NCBI GenBank assembly: GCA_937967755.1
Contig: CALBTA010000538.1
Span: 1-7,575 of the forward strand
Direction: 5' to 3'
Length of the DNA: 7,575 bases
From: an uncultured Planctomycetaceae bacterium
Lineage (GTDB): Bacteria; Planctomycetota; Planctomycetia; Pirellulales; Pirellulaceae
The notes under the pieces were generated by a model, which searched no databases, had not been told where the DNA came from, and was given only the letters and a program-made list of their open reading frames with translations. This document shows, piece after piece, positions 5,016-7,575 of this stretch; the stretch's first letter is position 1, and every line of letters begins with the position of its first letter. The translations under genes and the position numbers were made by a program.

Positions 5016-7139
5016 TCATTTCAAAATCCGCAGCAAGTCGTTAAACTCATCCGTCCATACGATTGGTTCAACATCATCGTTGTCGAATGTTTCGGCGACT
5101 TCTGAAATCAATTCCGCCTTAAGCATTTCCCGGTTGCGCGTCAACAGCATCCACTGCGAAGTGAACTTCCAACTCGCCCGATCGCCTGGGGCGTCGACCA
5201 GCACCCAATGCAATTGTTGCTCTTCCGCCAACCCGAGCAGGACTGGCTGGAGGTTCAGGTAGTCGTTGCTGATGTGAACCGCGATGACCCCGTCGTCGCG
5301 CAGATGCCGCAGATAAATTGCCATCGCCTCCCGGGTGAGCAGGTGGGTCGGCACCGCGTCGCCGCTAAAGGCGTCGAGGACGAGGACATCGAACTGCTGC
5401 GAAGGCTCGCGTTCCAGCACCAACCGCGCATCGCCTGGGATGAGGGAAATGTCGGCAGGCGAATCGGCGAGGAAGGTGAAGTGCTCACGGGCAAAGTCTA
5501 TGACCGCCGGGTTGATTTCGTAGAAACGGTAGCGGTCTCCCGCACGGCCGTAAGCCGCGATCGTGCCCGCGCCCAGGCCGACCGCGCCGACATGGATCGG
5601 CTCTTCGCGCTGTTCGTTGAACCACCGCAACGTGCGGCCGACGCCCCCTTCGGTGTGATAGTAAGTTGTCGGCTGCCGCCGGCGAGCGTCGGAATCGAAC
5701 TGCACGCCATGAATGATGTGGCCGTGCACCATCGCAATCAGGCGTTCACCCTGCTGGTCGGTGGCATCGCTTTTGATCGACACGACGCCGTAGAAGTTCC
5801 GCCGCGCGTCGTCCGTCGCCGAGTGTGCCGGCTTGATCAATTCGGTGTTGATCATCAATAGCACACCGCACACCAGCAAACCCACGCCGATCAGTTTTTT
5901 GTAGTCCGGTTTCCCGTCGTCTGGTTTCACTGAAACTGTAAGTGATGGATTTCGGAGAAGCCCGCCGACAAACGCGGCATCGGCCAATACCCAGGCCGCC
6001 AGCGCAAAGCCGGCGGCGTTGCACAGGTTCATTTCGAAGTAACTGCTCAGCAACCAAGGACAGGCGACTGCGACGAGCAGCCCGCCCACCGCTCCGCCGG
6101 CCGAGCACATCAGGTAGAACAGCGTCAGGTAGCGCGGCGAGGGTTTCAAGCGGACCAACTCTCCGTGGCAAAGCATGCAAACGAAGAACATCGCCGCGAA
6201 GCAGACGACGATTTCCAGCAAATACTGGTGAGCCAGCCAATCGTTCGTTCGCAAGCTGAACAACAGGCACGCCCCCAGGCCACCGGCGGCGAAGACTGAA
6301 CGGGCGTACCAGCGCGGGCTGTCGAAGCAAATGACGAATGTCAGCAGGTACAAGCTGAGCGGCACGACCCACAGGAACGGCGTCGCGGGCAGGTTCTGGC
6401 AGACGTGATTCGTCGTCGCCAACAACATCACCGAAGCCAACGCCGGCAGCCCCAGCCACTTCGCCAACATCACCCAACAGGGCGGCTCGTCGCCGGTGTC
6501 TTTTGTTTCGCTGGGATCATTGGCAATCGATCGGATGCGTTCCCTTCGCCAAAGCTGCCAAACACAAGCCGCGCAGGCCAATGCGTACAGCGTGAACAGC
6601 AACGTCCATAACACACCCTGCGCCGCGACGGCCAGCACCGGTTCGAACAGCAATGGATAACTTAGCAACGCGAGCAGAGAACCCAAGTTCGACAGCGCAA
6701 AGAACCGGTACGGCGAACGCCCCAGCGTGACGTGCGAAAACCACGACTGCATCAACGGCCCCGTCGCCGAGAGCACGAAGTACGGTGTGCCAACCGTCGC
6801 GGTTAGCAGCAGCATGATGCGGAGGCTGGGTGAATCATCGGCCAGCGGCTTCCAGGAAACATCCGGGATGATCGGCAACGCGAGCAACGCCGCGCATACC
6901 AACAACGCATGCACCAACCCTTGCCGGCGGGGCGAAAGGAATTTCGTCAGAGCGTGGGCGTAAAGGTACCCGCCGAACAGCACGACCTGAAAGAACAGCA
7001 TGCAAGTCGTCCAAACCGCCGGGCTGCCGCCGAACCAAGGCAAGATGCGCTTGCTCACGATCGGCTGCACTTGAAACACCAAGAACGCACCGGTGGCAAT
7101 CGCCAACGCAAAGCTGAGGGTGGTAAGGTGTTTGTTCAT
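5016..7139 (-). CDS. Membrane protein fused to a spermidine-synthase-like domain
   Basis: A 707-residue two-part protein. Residues 1-435 carry about 13 membrane helices beginning with a hydrophobic segment at 4-26. Residues about 480-707 form a spermidine-synthase-type Rossmann domain: Y-Y-H-T-E-G-G-V-G-R at 493-502, nucleotide-binding G-L-G-A-G-T at 521-526, acidic Y-E-I-N-P at 540-544, G-D-A-R at 569-572, and L-D-A-F-S-G-D-A-V-P around 588-597. The C-terminal W-T-D-E-F-N-D-L-L is typical of this fused family, usually annotated 'fused MFS/spermidine synthase'. Canonical polyamine synthases have D-[ST]-[ST]-D-P at the catalytic site; here the two Asp are separated by four residues, so polyamine synthesis is doubtful and the true reaction is unknown. 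The ATG at 7139 is preferred over an upstream in-frame start at 7184, because the extra 15 residues are translated from the hairpin at 7148-7169 and the membrane helix begins right after 7139. No clear Shine-Dalgarno is visible. Confidence 0.88.
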   Translation of the reverse strand: MNKHLTTLSFALAIATGAFLVFQVQPIVSKRILPWFGGSPAVWTTCMLFFQVVLFGGYLYAHALTKFLSPRRQGLVHALLVCAALLALPIIPDVSWKPLADDSPSLRIMLLLTATVGTPYFVLSATGPLMQSWFSHVTLGRSPYRFFALSNLGSLLALLSYPLLFEPVLAVAAQGVLWTLLFTLYALACAACVWQLWRRERIRSIANDPSETKDTGDEPPCWVMLAKWLGLPALASVMLLATTNHVCQNLPATPFLWVVPLSLYLLTFVICFDSPRWYARSVFAAGGLGACLLFSLRTNDWLAHQYLLEIVVCFAAMFFVCMLCHGELVRLKPSPRYLTLFYLMCSAGGAVGGLLVAVACPWLLSSYFEMNLCNAAGFALAAWVLADAAFVGGLLRNPSLTVSVKPDDGKPDYKKLIGVGLLVCGVLLMINTELIKPAHSATDDARRNFYGVVSIKSDATDQQGERLIAMVHGHIIHGVQFDSDARRRQPTTYYHTEGGVGRTLRWFNEQREEPIHVGAVGLGAGTIAAYGRAGDRYRFYEINPAVIDFAREHFTFLADSPADISLIPGDARLVLEREPSQQFDVLVLDAFSGDAVPTHLLTREAMAIYLRHLRDDGVIAVHISNDYLNLQPVLLGLAEEQQLHWVLVDAPGDRASWKFTSQWMLLTRNREMLKAELISEVAETFDNDDVEPIVWTDEFNDLLRILK

Positions 7140-7147
7140 ATCAAGTA

Positions 7148-7169
7148 CGACGGTCTTCCAAGGCCGTCG
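7148..7169. repeat. 9-bp hairpin with TCCA loop just upstream of the spermidine-synthase-like gene
   Basis: Arms CGACGGTCT (7148-7156) and AGGCCGTCG (7161-7169) pair with one T-G wobble around TCCA (7157-7160). It begins nine bases upstream of the start codon on the minus strand, so it would fold in the 5' leader and could limit ribosome access. It belongs with the hairpins at 62-83, 4968-4990 and 4991-5011. Confidence 0.65.
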
Positions 7170-7190
7170 AAGGTTTCTTTGCATAGATTG

Positions 7191-7328
7191 CGTTCGTTTA
7201 ACCGCGCCCCAACGGGAAGCGCGTCGGCTGGCGTGTAGCGACGCGCTTCCCGCCGGACTTGCCGTTAACCGAGTTCACGATTCACAGCTTCAAATAGGCA
7301 AGTCCTCTGGGGCGCGGTTAAACGAGCG
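7191..7328. repeat. 138-base element with terminal inverted repeats and two internal hairpins (three-way junction)
   Basis: Terminal arms 7191-7211 and 7308-7328 are reverse complements at 20 of 21 positions, including a 17-base core rich in C/G (GTTTAACCGCGCCCC at 7196-7210). Inside, a 14-bp hairpin has arms CGGGAAGCGCGTCG (7213-7226) and CGACGCGCTTCCCG (7239-7252). A second stem has arms GGACTTGCC (7255-7263) and GGCAAGTCC (7297-7305) around a 33-base loop. Only one or two unpaired bases separate the three stems. No open frame of note lies within. It sits between two genes read on the minus strand, so it may be transcribed; a non-autonomous mobile repeat or a structured RNA are both possible. 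Confidence 0.82.
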
Positions 7329-7353
7329 ATACGGTACGGGAAACCCGCGCTTA

Positions 7354-7575
7354 TCAAACACAAGCCGGTTCGGTCAGTTCCTCATCGGATGATTCAGTGC
7401 CGTCGACATCCAAGTGCTCGGTGCCGCTGTCTTGTTGATGATCGCTCGCTTCGGTTTCACCCTCTTCACAGTCGCCCAGCTTCTTCGGCCGTGTAAACAC
7501 CGCCGCCAAATAAAGGCCTGCCACCACCAGCAGCAGCGCCTTCACGCCAACGACAAACGTGATCGATTGCAGCAT
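7354..7575 (-). CDS. Small membrane protein with acidic tail, possibly incomplete
   Basis: The frame reads from an ATG exactly at the window edge (7573-7575) to TGA at 7354, giving 73 residues. The edge prevents telling whether this Met is the start or an internal residue of a longer membrane protein. Residues about 5-27 form one hydrophobic helix, followed by a short positive stretch (R-P-K-K at 29-32) and a strongly acidic, Ser/Thr/Asp/Glu-rich tail to the end. The positive-inside rule would put the tail in the cytoplasm. No family recognised. It is co-directional with the spermidine-synthase-like gene but separated by the 138-base repeat element, so an operon is uncertain. The low-complexity tail means the frame could also be fortuitous, but a helix plus acidic tail with a double stop (TGA then TAA) supports a real end. 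Confidence 0.45.
   Translation of the reverse strand: MLQSITFVVGVKALLLVVAGLYLAAVFTRPKKLGDCEEGETEASDHQQDSGTEHLDVDGTESSDEELTEPACV

Noticed and set aside
5208..5861. Plus-strand open frame opposite the spermidine-synthase-like domain
   Set aside because: It is a mirror of the conserved Rossmann domain coding sequence and has no recognisable motifs of its own.
7191..7328. tRNA or other cloverleaf RNA gene
   Set aside because: The fold is branched, but it is 138 bases with a 21-bp closing stem, has only two internal arms and shows no tRNA landmarks such as a T-loop GGTTCGA or anticodon arm.
1..7575. CRISPR array, complete insertion sequence or rRNA
   Set aside because: There are no regularly spaced direct repeats, no transposase-like frame and no ribosomal RNA sequence. 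The repeats present are isolated palindromes.

Overview
The window reads like an accessory-to-ordinary stretch of a planctomycete chromosome (Pirellulales-like). This is an inference from three things: fairly GC-rich genes with long spacers, a membrane-anchored spermidine-synthase-like protein of a type frequent in that phylum, and several kinds of short palindromic repeat in nearly every intergenic gap. No taxonomic marker is present, so the phylum is a guess of moderate strength.

Layout. Positions 1-367 are non-coding and repeat-bearing. Positions 368-1138 (+) encode a DUF2695 protein, visibly AT-richer than the rest and flanked by two copies of CATAACG. Convergent to it, 1228-2208 (-) encodes a DPM1/GtrB-like family 2 glycosyltransferase with two C-terminal membrane helices. 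The divergent gap 2209-2439 holds a 64-base palindromic element. Then comes a tightly coupled two-gene unit on the + strand: 2440-3864, a cytochrome bd subunit I-like membrane protein with a C-terminal c-type cytochrome domain, and 3861-4943, a multi-pass membrane partner, overlapping by GTGA. Two back-to-back perfect hairpins (4968-5011) separate this unit from the convergent gene 5016-7139 (-), a polytopic membrane protein fused to a spermidine-synthase-type methyltransferase-fold domain. Upstream of that gene lie another hairpin (7148-7169) and a 138-base element (7191-7328) that can fold as a compact three-way junction. At the right edge, 7354-7575 (-) is a small membrane protein with an acidic tail, possibly incomplete.

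How the genes work together. The only clear functional unit is 2440-4943. Subunit I keeps several N-terminal features of CydA (a His in helix 1, the two Glu of the helix-3 region, and a terminal R-K-P-Y resembling the R-Q-P-W of CydA). It has an Arg where CydA has the heme b558 His, has no room for a quinol (Q) loop, and carries a covalent heme c domain instead. The partner appears to be a distant paralogue of subunit I. The best reading is a non-canonical, probably cytochrome c-linked, member of the bd oxidase superfamily with a two-CydA-like-subunit arrangement. This is the most interesting system in the window. The glycosyltransferase, the spermidine-synthase-like protein and the DUF2695 protein look like independent neighbours.
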